Assembly (NCBI GenBank): GCA_028386065.3
Contig: JAKUCV010002147.1
Span: 21,208-85,207 of the forward strand
Direction: 5' to 3'
Source: Turnera subulata
Lineage: Eukaryota > Streptophyta > Magnoliopsida > Malpighiales > Passifloraceae
DNA: 64,000 nt
A program made the translations under genes and the position numbers. Positions 22,246 to 35,260 of this stretch are shown one piece after another. The notes beneath the pieces are model-generated. The model did no database searches. It saw nothing but the letters and a program-made list of their open reading frames with translations, and had not been told where the DNA came from. Each line of letters starts with the position of its first letter. The first letter of the stretch is position 1.

Positions 22246-25200
22246 GAGAGTCAGTAACTCTGCACTGGCACCAACAGTTCAGGCCTCTGTGGCTAGCGTG
22301 CCAAGTGGATCTAGAGCTCATGGACAAGGTCGTGGTCATTGGAATCCTTCAGCAAGGACCCAATCTGGAGCTAACCAAAGCACAACAATCCCCAGAGCTT
22401 TTGTCATCACCGCGGAAGAAGACCCTGATGCTGTCCAAGTTATAGCAGGTATCTTTATAGTACATGGTAGGGTTGCATTCACATTAATTGATCCTGGAGC
22501 TACATATTCCTTTATAGCTCAAACCTATGCTATGCAACGTAATTGTGAAGATGTATCCTTACAAAAACCGATGAGGGTTAGATTACCCACAGGCATCATA
22601 GTGAGGTTAGATAGAGTTTGAAAGGATGTACCGTTAGTTTTTTAGAACGAAACCTTTCCTGCTCGACTCATTGTCATGAACATGGGAGGATTTGATAAAA
22701 TCCTAGGCATGGATTGGTTGTCGAAGTATCAAGCTTTGGTGGATTACCGAGCTAAGCAAGTGAGGTCGACATCCGCCGAAGGATGGACGATTGTTTTGTC
22801 CGCAGTGGGGAGAACTACAACCACATGTAGAATCTATGCTACCTAGGGCTACGGAATGAAGCAACATGGTCCAGATGCTTTGCTGACCCACATTCCAGGT
22901 GAAGAAATACAAGATCCCACCCCGGAAGATGTATCAGTTGTGAGGGAGTTTGTTCATGTTTTCCCAGATGATCTACCAAGTTTGCCACCCGACAGAGAGG
23001 TTGAGTACACCATCGAGCTTGTACCTGGAGTAACACCTATCTCGATGGAACCATACAGGATGGCACCGACAGAGCTTCAGGAGCTGAAGAAGCAGCTAGA
23101 CGAACTACTAGAGAAAGGTTTCATCAGACCTAGTACCTCACCATGGGGTGCACCATTTTTGTTTGTGAAGAAGAAGGACGGTAGTCTGCGGATGTGTGTA
23201 GACTATCGATAGTTAAACAAGGTGACAGTCAAGAACAAGTACCCGTTACCGAAGATTGATGATCTTTTCGATCAGCTTCAATGAGCAATGGTGTTTTCAA
23301 AGATTGATCTCTGATCGGGCTATCACCAGATCAAAATTTCGGAGAAGGACATACCGAAGACAGCTTTTTGCACACGGTATGGCCACTTCGAATTCACTGT
23401 GGTACCTTTTGGTCTGACCAATGCACCGGCAGTATTCATGTGCTTGATGCACTTGGTACTGAATGAGTTCCTGGATAAGTTCGTTGTGGTCTTCATCGAC
23501 GATATCCTCATCTACTCTAAAAGCAAGGAAGAGCACGAAGAGCATTTGAGGATAGTGCTTCAAAGGTTACGGGAGAAGTAGCTGTATGCCAAATTCAGCA
23601 AGTGTGAATTTTGGCTTGGAGAAGTTTCCTTCCTCAGACATGTAGTAGGCGGGGATGGAATAAAGGTTGATGCTGCCAAAGTTAAGGCTGTGTTGGAGTG
23701 GGAGCCTCCTAAGAATGTGTCCAAAGTCAGGAGTTTTCTTGGCCTTGCAGGATACTATCGGAGGTTCATAGAAGGTTTTTCCTTAATAGCCAGTCCCATG
23801 AATAAGCTGTTGAGGAAAGAACAAGCTTTTGTTTGGAGCCCGGAGTGCCAACAAAGTTTTGAGGAGCTTAAGAAGAAGCTGACAACGGCACCAGTGCTAA
23901 CAGTACCGAAGCCAGGAGTGGAGTACGTGTTGTTTTGTGACGCATCAGGCCTTGGCTTAGGAGCTGTACTGATGCAAGAAGGGCGAGTGATCGCCTATGC
24001 CTCCAGACAGCTAAGGACTCATGAGATGAACTACCCGACGCATTTGGAGACACTACTTGTTTGGAGAGAAGTGTCGAATCTTTACCGACCACAAAAGCCT
24101 CAAGTACATCATGACTCAGAAGTAGCTTAACCTGCGACAAAGACGCTGGGTTGAGTTGCTTAATGATTATGATTGTACTATCGAGTATCACCCAGGGAAG
24201 ACTAATATGGTAGCTGATGCTTTGAGCCGGAGACAATCGGATGATGCCTCCACTAGTTACTCGATGTTTTCACTTATCGAGTTAAGGAAGTTGGGAGTTG
24301 ACTTGACAGTGGATGATACAGGAGCTTTACTGGCGCACATGAGTGTCAAGTCTAACCTAAGAGGATGGATAGTGGAGTTATAAGATGGAAATCCCGACCT
24401 GGTCAAGCTAAAGGAAGGAGTAAGGAGTGGAAAAGAAGACAAGTTTCGTATAGCTGATGATGGAGCACTAATGATTGGGAAACGGGTATATGTACCCAAT
24501 GTCAGTAATCTGCGTAGTCAGATCCTGGAAGAAGTTCATATGACGCCGTATGCGATGCATCCTGGAAGCACCAAGATGTATCAGAACCTAAAGAGCCATT
24601 TTTGGTGGCCTCGGATGAGGAAGGATGTAGCAGAGTATGTCGCAAGATGCAATAATTGCCAGCAGGTGAAAGCTGAACATCAGGCTTCAGCAGGCAAGAT
24701 GAGATCATTGACAATACAGGAGTGGAAGTGGGAGATGATCACTATGGATTTTGTGATTGGTTTATCGATGAATCGGAGGCAGTATGAAGCTATTTGGGTC
24801 ATTGTTGACCGATTAACAAAATCGACTCATTTTCTTCCTATCCGCCAGACTAATACCATGGACACATTGACGGGTAAGTATGTTACTGAGATTGTGAGAC
24901 TACTTGGGATTCCAAAGTCTATAGTCTCAGATAGAGATCCGAGGTTCACATCACGACTCTGGAAGAGCTTACAAGCAGCTTTGAGAACCAAGTTGAGCTT
25001 CAGCACTGCTTTTCATCCCCAGACGGATAGACAGTCTGAGAGGACCATACAGACAATGGAGGACATGTTGAGGGCTCGCGCACTTAACTTCAGTGGGAGT
25101 TGGGATGAGTATCTACCCTTGGCAGAGTTTGCGTATAACAACGACTACCATTCTAGCATTGGTATGCCACCTTTTGAGGCCCTCTATGGAAGGAAGTGTA

Positions 25201-25763
25201 GAAGTCCAGTATGTTGGGATGAAGAAGGTGTGAGACTGATCGTCGGACCGCATTTAGTCAAATAGAAAGTTGACAAGATCCAGACGGTGAGACAGTGTAT
25301 GAGAGCTGCTCAGGATCGGCAGAAGAGCTATACCGACAAACACTGACGTGAGATGGAGTATAATGTTGGTGAGAAGGTTTTTCTCAGAGTTGTACCCTGG
25401 AAAGGTGTGATCAGGTTCGGCAAAAGAGGGAAGCTGAGTCCAAGGTATATCGGGCCATATGAGATCGTAGAAAGGATCGGACCTTTGGCTTACTGGTTGT
25501 CATTACCTGAAGAACTTTCACGCATACATGATGTGTTCCACGTCTCTATGCTAAGGAGATACCGATCAGACCCTAGTCATATCGTGGCCCTGGTGGACGT
25601 TGAAGTGGCAGAAGATCTTACCTACACGGAAGTACCGGAACAGATTCTTGCTCGAGAAGTTCGGCAGTTGCGGAACCGCACCATTCCCATGGTAAAGGTC
25701 AAGTGGAGTAAGCATTCTGCTAACGAGTCAACATGGGAAGTCGAGGAGCATATGCGGTCCTAG
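22246..25763 (+). pseudogene. Tekay-1 pol copy 1: protease, RT, RNase H, integrase, chromodomain
   Basis: Protease: LIDPGATYSFIA (~22483), with DPGA where DTG/DSG is expected. [15 protein letters not shown] (~23170), [18 protein letters not shown] (~23378) and [10 protein letters not shown] (23495-23503 core). RNase [16 protein letters not shown] (~23935). Integrase: HHCC-type H...C..C (24540-24660), MDFVIGL (~24744), SDRDPRFTS (~24930) and HPQTDRQSERTIQ. Chromodomain: PEQILAREVRQLRNRT... to EEHMRS at 25761. Stops include 22621, ~22645, ~22845, 23212, 23284, 23314, 23581, 24130, 24383 and 25265. Compared with copy 2 it has more nonsense changes but keeps the chromodomain. Confidence 0.93.
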
Positions 25764-25815
25764 CATCCGCATCTCTTCACCAGTTTGGAGTGAATTTCTG
25801 GGACGAAATTCTTTT

Positions 25816-25827
25816 AAGGGGGTAGAT
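25816..25827 (+). promoter_or_regulatory. Polypurine tract of Tekay-1 copy 1
   Basis: AAGGGGGTAGAT directly precedes the LTR start TGTAACAGCC at 25828. The same tract is present, reverse-complemented, beside the LARD-1 left LTR. Confidence 0.85.
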
Positions 25828-27260
25828 TGTAACAGCCTGGGTAAAATTTATATTTTTACCGGGACTATAAAATGCTTTGTACTGTAATTTACCTTATGAA
25901 ATTAATCTTGGGCAATTATTTCAGGGTAAATTATGCATCGGATTCTGAAACCGACCCTTACCCCACATTCGGGATTTTTCTGCGGATTTTACGGACCAGA
26001 GTTGGTATTTTTCGGGTCCAGGAATCTTTAGAAAAGTCAGGTTCATCCTCGAATTATCCGACCAAAAATAAAGTCAAGGGGTATTATAGTTATTTTCTAG
26101 TCCGAACGGCACACGACTGCATAATTAAATTATGCAGCCGCCTTCTCCTGAGTGCCCGTGAGCTGCTTTCCCTATGTAATCAGTCTTCTGCATGTTTTTT
26201 TTGTTACCCGTGTTTCCTGCCCCTTCCTGCATAAACACCATACCACACCATCGCCTTCATCTTCATCATCTCCTCTGCAAACTTCACCTGTATAAACACA
26301 TACTTCAAACTCACCCACAAAACCCATCAGTGCAAAACCAATACTAGAAAAAAAAAAAAGAAGAAAAGAAACACACACACACTAACCCAACCTGCACTGC
26401 CACGTCATCACCCCTCTTCCTCTCTTCTTTTTCTTCCTTTTCTCCACCGCCACTGTGGCCGAGCCACCCGTGACCACCACCTCCACCACTGCCGTTGCCC
26501 GAGCCATCACCACCACCGGTTTCTTCTCCTTCTCCCCACTCGCACGCTGTCGTTGCAGACCACCATCGTCGCCCTGCTCTGCTGCGAACCGCCACCGTCC
26601 GAGCAAAAACCGAGCTCCACCGCCGTGCCGACGACGCCTTTGTCCGTGTTTCCATCTCCCCGACGTGCGCCGCCTCGCATCGCCTCGTCTGCCGTGTCGC
26701 GGCGCTCGACCTCGCCTCGTTAACGTTGCCGCCGAGCTCACCAAGGTGAGCATATCCTTGGGATGAATATGACCCGACAGCCCTAGTCCTTCAGATCGCC
26801 GGGTCGAGGCGCTGGGTCGGGTTGACCCGGATGTCCACCTGGGCTGAATGTGATGGCGGGCTTGGGTGTGCGCTTGGGTGTGGCTTGGACCTGTTGAGGT
26901 CTGGGCCTTGACCTTGGCCTGGTTTTGTGATCTGGGCTGGGTATTGGACTTGGGTTGCATAGTATGGCCCAACTCGATTTAATAAAAAAAAAAGAGAATA
27001 AATGTATATATATAATTCTGGAAATAAAAAAAATATATTACGGATTATAATTTTTCTGGAAAATATAAAAATATATTAAATGGTTATATTTTGTGAAAAT
27101 AAAAGAAGTAACTACTTGTTATAATATTTTCAAGAAACTAAGGTAATTATAACATGATTATAGTAAATACCTTAAAGATATATTATGTAAATGCTTTACC
27201 AGGGAAAATATATATATATATATATATATAGACATATGTGATTAACTTCTAGGAGGACTA
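25828..27260 (+). repeat. Tekay-1 middle LTR, 3' half deleted
   Basis: Matches 18199 to about 19650, including the GC-rich block and the ACCAAG|GTGAGC donor at 26745/26746. It breaks off at AACTTCTAGGAGGACTAT and jumps into protease sequence equivalent to about 22457. The join has a short shared TTTAT, as expected for a microhomology deletion removing the rest of the LTR and all of gag. Confidence 0.88.
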
Positions 27261-30180
27261 TTTATAGTACATGGTAGTGTTGCATTCACATTAATTGATC
27301 CTGGAGCTACACATTCCTTTATAGCTCAAACCTATGCTATGCAACGTAATTGTGAATATGTATCCTTACAAAAACTGATGAGGGTTAGATTACCCGTAGG
27401 CATCATAGTGAGGTTAGATAGAGTTTGTAAGGATTTACCGTTAGTGTTCGAGAACGAAACCTTTCCTGCTCGACTCATTGTCATGAACATGGGAGGATTT
27501 GATATAATCCTAGGCATGGATTGGTTGTCGAAGTATCAAGCTTTGGTGGATTACCGAGCTAAGCAAGTGAGGTTGGCATCCGCCGAAGGACGGACGATTG
27601 TTTTGTCCGCAGTGGGGAAAACTACAACCACATGTAGAATCTATGCTACCTAGGGCTACGGAATGAAGCAACATGGTCCAGATGCTTTGCTGACCTACAT
27701 TCCAGGTGAAGAAATACAAGATCCCACCCCGGAAGATGTATCAGTTGTGAGGGAGTTTGTTCATGTTTTCCCAGATGATCTACCAAGTTTGCCACCCGAC
27801 AGAGAGGTTGAGTACACCATCGAGCTTGTACCTGGAGTAACACCTATCTCGATGGAACCATACAGGATGGCACTGACAGAGCTTCAGGAGCTGAAGAAGC
27901 AGCTAGACGAACTACTGGGGAAAGGTTTCATCAGACCTAGTACCTCACCATGGGGTGCACCAGTTTTGTTTGTGAAGAAGAAGGACGGTAGTCTGCGGAT
28001 GTGTGTAGACTATCGACAGTTAAACAAAGTGACAATCAAGTACAAATACCCGTTGCCGAGGATTGATGATCTTTTCGATCAGCTTCAAGGAGCAACGGTG
28101 TTTTCAAAGATTGATCTCTGATCGGGCTATCACCAGATCAAAATTTCGGAGAAGGACAAACCGAAGACAGCTTTTCGCACACGGTATGGCCACTTCGAAT
28201 TCACTGTGGTACCTTTTGGTCTGACCAATGCACCGGCAGTATTCATGTGCTTGATGCACTTGGTACTGAATGAGTTCCTGGATAAGTTCGTTGTGGTCTT
28301 CATCGACGATATCCTCATCTACTCTAAAAGCAAGGAAGAGCATGAAGAGCATTTGAGGATAGTGCTTCAAAGGTTACGGGAGAAGCAGCTGTACGCCAAA
28401 TTCAGCAAGTGTGAATTTTGGTTTGGAGAAGTTTCCTTCCTCGGACATGTAGTAGGCGGGGATGGAATAAAGGTTGATCCTGCCAAAGTTAAGGCTGTGT
28501 TGGAGTGGGAGCCTCCTAAGAATGTGTCCAAAGTCAGGAGTTTTCTTGGCCTTGCAGGATACTATCGGAGGTTCATAGAAGGTTTTTCCATAATAGCCAG
28601 TCCCATGACTAAGCTGTTGAGGAAAGAACAAGCTTTTGTTTGGAGCCCGGAGTGCCAACAGAGTTTTAAGGAGCTTAAGAAGAAGCTGACAGCGGCACCA
28701 GTGCTAACAGTACCGAAGCCAGGAGTGGAGTACGTGTTGTTTTGTGACACATCAGGCCTTGGCTTAGGAGCTGTACTGATGCAAGAAGGACGAGTGATCG
28801 CCTATGCCTCCAGACAGCTAAGGACTCATGAGAAGAACTACCCGACGCATTCGAAGACACTACTTTTTTAGAGAGAAGTGTCGAATCTTCACCGACCACA
28901 AAAGCCTCAAGTACATCATGACTCAGAAGGAGCTTAACCTGCGACAATGACGCTGGGTTGAGTTGCTTAATGATTATGATTGTACTATCGAGTATCACCC
29001 AGGAAAGGCTAATGTGGTAGCTGATGCTTTGAGCCGGAGGCAATCGGATGATGCCTCCACTAGTTACTCGATGTTTTCACTTATCGAGTTAAGGAAGTTG
29101 GGAGTTGACTTGACAGTGGAAGATATAGGAGCTTTACTGGCGCACATGAGTGTCAAGTCTAACCTAAGAGGATGGATAGTGGAGTTACAAGATGGAGATC
29201 CCGACCTGGTCAAGCTAAAGGAAGGAGTAAGGAGTGGAAAAGAAGACAAGTTTTGTATAGCTAATGATGGAGCACTGATGATTGGGAAATAGGTATATGT
29301 ACCCAATGTCAGTAATCTGCATAGTTAGATCCTAGAAGAAGGTCATATGACGCCGTATGCGATGCATCCTGGAAGCACCAAGATGTATCAGAACCTAAAG
29401 AGCTATTTTTGGTGACCTCGGATGAGGAAGGATATAGCAGAGTATGTCGCAAGATGCATTACTTGCCAGCAGGTGAAAGCCAAACATCAGGCTCTAGTAG
29501 GCAAGATGAGATCATTGACATTACCGGAGTGGAAGTGGGAGATGATCACTATGGATTTTGTGATTGGTTTACCGATGACTCGGAGGCAGCGTGATGCTAA
29601 TTGGGTCATTGTTGACCGATTAACAAAATCGGCTCATTTTCTTCCTATCCGCCAGACTAATACCATGGACACATTGGCGGGTAAGTATATTGCTAAGATT
29701 GTGAGACTACTTGGGATTCCAAAGTCTATAGTCTCAGACAGAGATTCGAGGTTCACATCACGGTTCTGGAAGAGCTTACAAGCAGCTTTGGGAACCAAGT
29801 TGAGCTTCAGCACTGCTTTTCATCCCCAAAAAGAAGGACAGTCTGAGAGGACCATACAGACACTGGAGGACATGTTGAGGGCTTGCGCACTTAACTTCAG
29901 TGGGAGTTGGGATAAGTATCTACCCTTGGCAGAGTTTGCGTATAACAACGACTACCATTCTAGCATTGGTATGCCACCTTTTGAGGCCCTCTATGGAAGG
30001 AAGTGTAAAAGTCCAGTATGTTGGGATGAAGAAGGTGTGAGACTGATTGTTGGACAGCATTTAGTCAAACAGACAGTTGACAAGATCCAGACGGTGAGAC
30101 AGTGTATGAGAGCTGCTCAGGATCGGCAGAAGAGCTATGCCGACAAACACCGACGTGAGATGGAGTATAACGTTGCCGAC
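27261..30180 (+). pseudogene. Tekay-1 pol copy 2: protease to integrase, C-terminus deleted
   Basis: Reads protease (GMDWLSKYQALVDY), then RT with intact [16 protein letters not shown] and [10 protein letters not shown], RNase H ([15 protein letters not shown]) and integrase (MDFVIGLPM, HPQKEGQSERTIQ) to about 30174. It shares the stop after CRIYAT (27651-27653), the stop in KIDL*SGYHQ and the frameshift near 28865 with copy 1. Private stops include 29290-29292. At about 30176-30185 the sequence leaves integrase and enters LTR sequence equivalent to 18764, so the chromodomain, polypurine tract and LTR start are deleted. Confidence 0.92.
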
Positions 30181-32516
30181 AACCTGCACTGCCACGTCAT
30201 CACCCCTCTTCCTCTCTTCTTTTTCTTCCTTTTCTTCACCGCCACCGTGGCAGAGCCACCCTTGACCACCACCTCCACCACTGCCGTCGCCCGAGCCATC
30301 ACAACCACCGGTTTCTTCTCCTTCTCCTCCCCACTCGCATGCTGTCGCTGCAGACCACCATCGTCGCCCTACTCTGCTGCGAACCGCAGCCGTCCGAGCA
30401 AAAACCGAGCCCCACAGCCGTGCTGACGATGCCTCTGTCCGTGTTTCCTTCTCCCCGACATGCGGCGCCTCGCATCGCCTCGTCTGCCGCGTCGCGCCGC
30501 TCGACCTCGCCTCGTTCACGCCGCCGCCGAGCTCACCAAGGTGAGCAGAGCCTTGGGATGAAGAAGACCCGACAGCCCGAGTCCTTCACGTCGTCGGGCC
30601 GAGGCGCTGGGTCGGGTTGACCCGGATGTCCACCTGGGCTGAATGTGATGGCGGGCTTGGGTGTGGCTTGGACCTGTTGAGGTCTGGGCCTTGACCTTGG
30701 CCTGGTTTTGTGATCTGGGCTGGGTATTGGACTTGGGTTGCATAGTATGGCCCAGCCCGATTTAATAAAAAAAAAGAGAGAATAAATGTATTCTGGAAAT
30801 AAAAAAATATATTACGGATTATAATTTTTTCTGGAAAATATAAAAATATATTAAATGGTTATATTTTGTGAAAATAAAAGAAGTAACTACTTGTTATAAT
30901 ATTTTCAAGAAACTAAGGTAATTATAACATGATTATAGTAAATAGCTTAAAGATATATTATGTAAATGCTTTACCAGGGAATATATATATATAGACATAT
31001 GTGATTAACTTCTAGGAAGACTATTTTATGATAGCTAATACTCTTGGAAAAGAATATATGGTATATGGAAAATAATTATTTTGAAAAAAATAAATATGAA
31101 AAGGGTATTATCAAAGTAAGTACGTACCGAGAATAATAACCGGGTATAAGTATAAGTATGGTATTTTTGACACTTAAAAATAAATGGTGAATTATGATGA
31201 TAATGGGAATAACCCGGGGGAGTACCGAGTTGGTCCAGTATTTATTTTACGGCTTACAGTATTAGTCTGGCATTTGCATATCATCTTATGTGTGCATATA
31301 CTATTGTTTGATATAGGAGTTGATAACGAGCAGTATCCCGAGGAGCCAGAGACGGGACATTTTGAGGACTTTCAGGAATAGGAAATCGGCTAAGGTGAGG
31401 ATAAGTAAATATTTATATACTGCCCGTAATATCAAGTTGCTGTTTGTTTACTATGTGTGATGGTTGCTGGTATGATACGTTGTGGCTGTGAATGGTTGTT
31501 TTGTGATGAATTAAATTGATGATTGATGCTGTTGATGTTATTGATGATGTTGGAATTGCTGGTATAAGTAAGTTATTACTGTTGTTGTTGACTGTGAAAA
31601 TTGTGTGAGTTGAGTACCGGGGGTACTAGTATGGGATAGCGGTTTGGAATAAGGTTGTATTATCCAGATGAGCGGGGAGGCTATGTGCCTACTCGGGATA
31701 ATGAATATGGGTCGGTAAATAGTAATGTGGTAACAAGTTGAGGGAAAAGAAATAATAAAATTGGAAATATTTAGACATCTAGTATGTCACGGTTAAATGT
31801 TGGAACAACCAGATGGTAGTCTATCATTTTATGGTGCTGGGGGAGAGTGTGCTTGGGGTCTGCTCCCTGTCTGTACCAATTATTATTAGGCGCTGGGGGA
31901 GAGTGGCTTGGGGTCTGCTCCCTGTCTGTGCCAGTTATACGTGGAGGTACCAGGGCGGGGTCCACGGGCTAGCTAGCTTGACTACCAGGCGACGGCCACT
32001 ATTTAACTAGTGATAGGAGCCCTGATAATAAAATTGGAATAGCGTGTCTAGGATCACAAGTATGTTATTTAAGGTTCGTGAGAACCTTAGTTAATTGTTG
32101 ATAATATGACTTGGAAATTTATGGTTGCTTGTATATGTATATTTGCTTATGGATTTTACCCGGTGAGCACTTCGGACTCACCCCTCGCCTGCGTGACCTG
32201 GTCACGTAGTTTGATTGTGCATAGCTCAGGTACGTTTGAGGCAAGCTGTGGCGCACCCTCTGCCAGGCCTGGATCCATCCTGCATTGCATCATTTTCATA
32301 TTGTTGCTTATTGTTGTATTGTATTAAGACTTTCGCTGCTTGCATTTTATTACTCTGTCTCTGTTGCTTGTTGTAATAATGTCACCGTGCCGAGACGAGC
32401 ACTGATGTTGTATTAATACTGTTGGCATGCGATATTTACCACTGTGGATTCTGTAATAAATAATAGGTCCCACGTGTTTACTGTGTATGACGCTAAATAT
32501 GGATCGGGGCGTTTCA
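30181..32516 (+). repeat. Tekay-1 3' LTR, first ~570 bp deleted
   Basis: Corresponds to about 18764-21122. It keeps the splice-donor-like ACCAAG|GTGAGC (30540/30541), the mini-exon at 31317-31394 and the tandem pair near 31840-31945. It ends with the canonical GGGGCGTTTCA followed by TSD AATAG. Confidence 0.9.
31317..31394 (+). other. Candidate mini-exon (VDNEQYPEEP) in Tekay-1 3' LTR
   Basis: Same boundaries and frame as 19943-20020, with one substitution in the peptide (PEPG to PETG). Acceptor ATATAG and donor GGCTAAG|GTGAGG are preserved. Confidence 0.4.
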
Positions 32517-32745
32517 AATAGATTTATCTCTCTTGCCTCTGTCTATATTTCTAACGTTTGTCATCTGATGGTGTAACAGAATGTTACGTGACTGGAGATA
32601 GAGAGAACCTATTCTATAATATTTTATTTATACACCCCATCAAGTATCTATTAGAGAACCCTAATAGTTGAGCAAAATTTTTTTTCCACGTCATTAAATA
32701 AGACCAAATATTATATGTGTCTCATAAAAGGAAATATTTTTACAC

Positions 32746-33699
32746 GAATAGGAGTCGGAGTATGAAAATTGAAAGAAATGAGGAATCTCGTGAGGTAGAA
32801 AATTGGCTAGCTATGATTCTAAAAACCAAGGAAAGAAAGAAAGGAAATTAGCCAGCTAAGCAAGGAGTGTAAGTTGTAGATGCATAATTTTTATTTCCTT
32901 AACCAATCAAATACAAAGGTGTATTTTTAAAAACTCTTAGATAATTATTTTTGTTTTGGTTTCTTGTGGAAGCACACAAGATTTCTCTACTCTAGAGATG
33001 GCAGTAGTGATTAAGGTTTTGAAAGTCATTTCCTAAACCAACCAATACAAAGATGTGTTTTTGTACTCTTATTCTTACGTTTTGTTTATTTTGGGAGCAT
33101 ATAGATTTCTCAATAATAGCAAATAATCCAACTTGGGGCGGTTATATGCCACTTGGATCCCATTGGGTTTAGCGATAAGCTTCCAAGCAAGTATAGAAAA
33201 TTTCATGATTTGGGTTCATGATTGATGTGGAGGGCCCAACACATTCATTTAGAACTTTTTTTTTCTTTCTTTTATTTCTGAGAGAGTGTAGACCCACTTT
33301 GTCAATCGTTTTTCCATCTAATGCATATATAGTAAGTAATTAGTCACCTCTCTGTGTTACATACGGATTAGGTGGTGATATACAAAAGAAAAGTTTCTAT
33401 ATACAAAAATATATATTTATATTATTTTAATATATTTTTCTAAAAAAATAAAATAAAAATAATACTTAAATTTATCTTGATTTTGATTTTGTTGTAGCTT
33501 GCCCCTGAAAAATTTCCTTTATTGTGGAAGAATTGAGAAGAATTGAAAGTGTGAATTGGATATGAATTCTACCTTATTGATGATCTTTAAGAAGAACTTA
33601 TAATGAAAATTTTTTAACAAATATAAACTAAGAGAGAAAAAGAGGAAAGATTGGGAAAGAGGTCTAGAAAAGCTTGATTGCAGAGTATCCGATCAAGTC
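32746..33699. other. Non-coding part of duplication copy B
   Basis: Counterpart of 12875-13741. Nothing coding is seen. Confidence 0.5.
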
Positions 33700-33972
33700 T
33701 GACCCAAGATAAACCCCTCCTCCATGTATACGGTGGACCATGAAAATCCAAATCAATTAAATGGCTGGAATCAATACATTGTTGAAAATGCCAACATCTA
33801 CGACGAGGGACAGAGCCCGAATTAGTAGCCTCACTAGATGAAATAATAGCATTAAAATCACCTCCAATAATCCATGGACCAGAAATTTTAGGAGAAAGAG
33901 GAAGAAATCGACTCCATAATTGGAGTAGCTTTTTTCTCTTTTCTTTTCTTCTTTTTTTTTAAGAAGGAACAA
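33700..33972 (-). pseudogene. LINE EEP endonuclease fragment, copy B
   Basis: Diverged duplicate of 13742-14089 with added indels. The GGDFN-containing segment can still be traced on the minus strand near 33850-33880, but the frame is broken. Confidence 0.7.
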
Positions 33973-34743
33973 TTAATTAAGATGATAGTAGGTGGTTTAG
34001 TTTAATTTGTATGGTATATAGAGTCAACCGACTCCATAACTGGATGGATACTATATTCGTTTTTTAACGTTACCACACTTTCAACATCTTAGTAATTTTA
34101 AAAAAATTGTGCATGCCCCCTAAGTAATATATAAGATTGAACTTTGTGTGTTTAAATTCTATGAAACGCCCTGACCCGTATTTACCGTACATAGTAAACA
34201 CGTGCCGGAACTGTAACGACCCGACCTAACAAGCCCAGCATACAGTGTAAACAATAGAAAACTGGCTCAACAGCCCAAAATATAAACTTCATAAATTTGG
34301 CCCTTCGGCCCAACAACAATAATAAATAGCACAGCGAAAGACTTAATAACTCACAAAGACACTGTATGCGACAGTGATGCAAACTATGGATCCGAGTCCT
34401 GTCCAAGGGATAACGTCGCAGCCTGTCTGGAATGCATCAAGCTTGAATCACAAATAACTCAACCTACAGGATGAAAGCTCGCAAGTGAGGGGTGAGTCCG
34501 AAGTGCTCACAACCATGGATAGACAATCAATATGCAACACTATAAATTACTCAAGGTTGAAAACAGTCTTAACAGCCAAACACACCAAACCAAAAGACAA
34601 GACCCAAAACTGGTCCAAGACCAAAAAGACTTAAACAAAATCTAATTTCCAATTTTATCTTTCCGGCCCCGTCACGGGTAAGCTAGGAATCAGACCTGTT
34701 TATCAACATATTTCGGGTGCCAGACCAAATCCAAGAGAGCCCA

Positions 34744-35087
34744 GGGATCGACATCCCAAAAATGTAACCAGGTCATGGCCACCACAAAATAGCCTTAAAC
34801 TATTGAGTCATACCACTACTTACCACGTGACAATTATATTATCATGATTCAAAACCAAATCACAGGGATCAACATCCCTAACCAAAATACCGGGATAGAC
34901 ATCCCAATCCAAAACTAAGGATCAACATCCTTATCACAAATTATTAATTAATCCATTATTCTTTTACCAAAAGACACGGTAATAAACATCCAAAAACTCG
35001 ACGTACGGGGATAAACATCCCAAAACCAATCAAGATAATGGGATAAACATCCCGACAAACAATCAAGACAATGGGATAAACATCCCG
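34744..35087. repeat. Array of GGGAT-n4-ATCCC palindromes, LARD-1 left LTR
   Basis: Perfect 14-mers GGGATnnnnATCCC occur at 34744, 34865, 34892, 35008, 35041 and 35074, with degenerate copies at about 34918 and 34978. The central four bases are CGAC, CAAC, AGAC or AAAC while the arms are kept. Spacing is about 27-120 bp. The same array recurs in the right LTR and the solo LTR. Confidence 0.85.
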
Positions 35088-35184
35088 AATCAAACCACAA
35101 CAAATGCAACAAACAACAGTGCAATAATCATCAAACACAACAACCGAGTAATATAGGCACATATTGAAGGAAATCCATCCTCAC

Positions 35185-35260
35185 CATAGCCGATTACTCA
35201 ACTCTGAAGGTAATGACCAGTCCAAGGCCGGCTCCTCGGGAAACTGCCCGATATCAAAAC
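35185..35260 (-). other. Candidate mini-exon (DIGQFPEEP), LARD-1 left LTR
   Basis: On the minus strand, acceptor-like TTGTTGTGTAG precedes GTTTTGATATCGG. In phase 1 it reads GFDIGQFPEEPALDWSLPSE. The donor-like CTATG|GTGAGGAT follows. An in-frame TGA straddles the donor, so splicing would change the C-terminus. Confidence 0.4.

Larger units (their letters stand above)
18199..32516 (+). mobile_element. Composite Tekay-type Ty3/gypsy retrotransposon Tekay-1
   Basis: A 14.3 kb insertion flanked by AATAG (18194-18198 and 32517-32521). It starts TGTAACAGCC and ends GGGGCGTTTCA. Internal order is LTR (18199-21122), gag-pol (21123-25827), partial LTR (25828 to about 27260), partial pol (about 27261-30180) and partial LTR (about 30181-32516). 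The chromodomain at the integrase C-terminus and the ~2.9 kb LTRs point to the chromovirus Tekay/Del clade. Duplication copy A provides the empty site near 12648. The array is defective in both pol copies. Confidence 0.92.

Noticed and set aside
34861..35090. CRISPR-like array (regular short repeats)
   Set aside because: Repeats are 14-bp palindromes at irregular spacing in a plant LTR, with no cas genes and a eukaryotic context.
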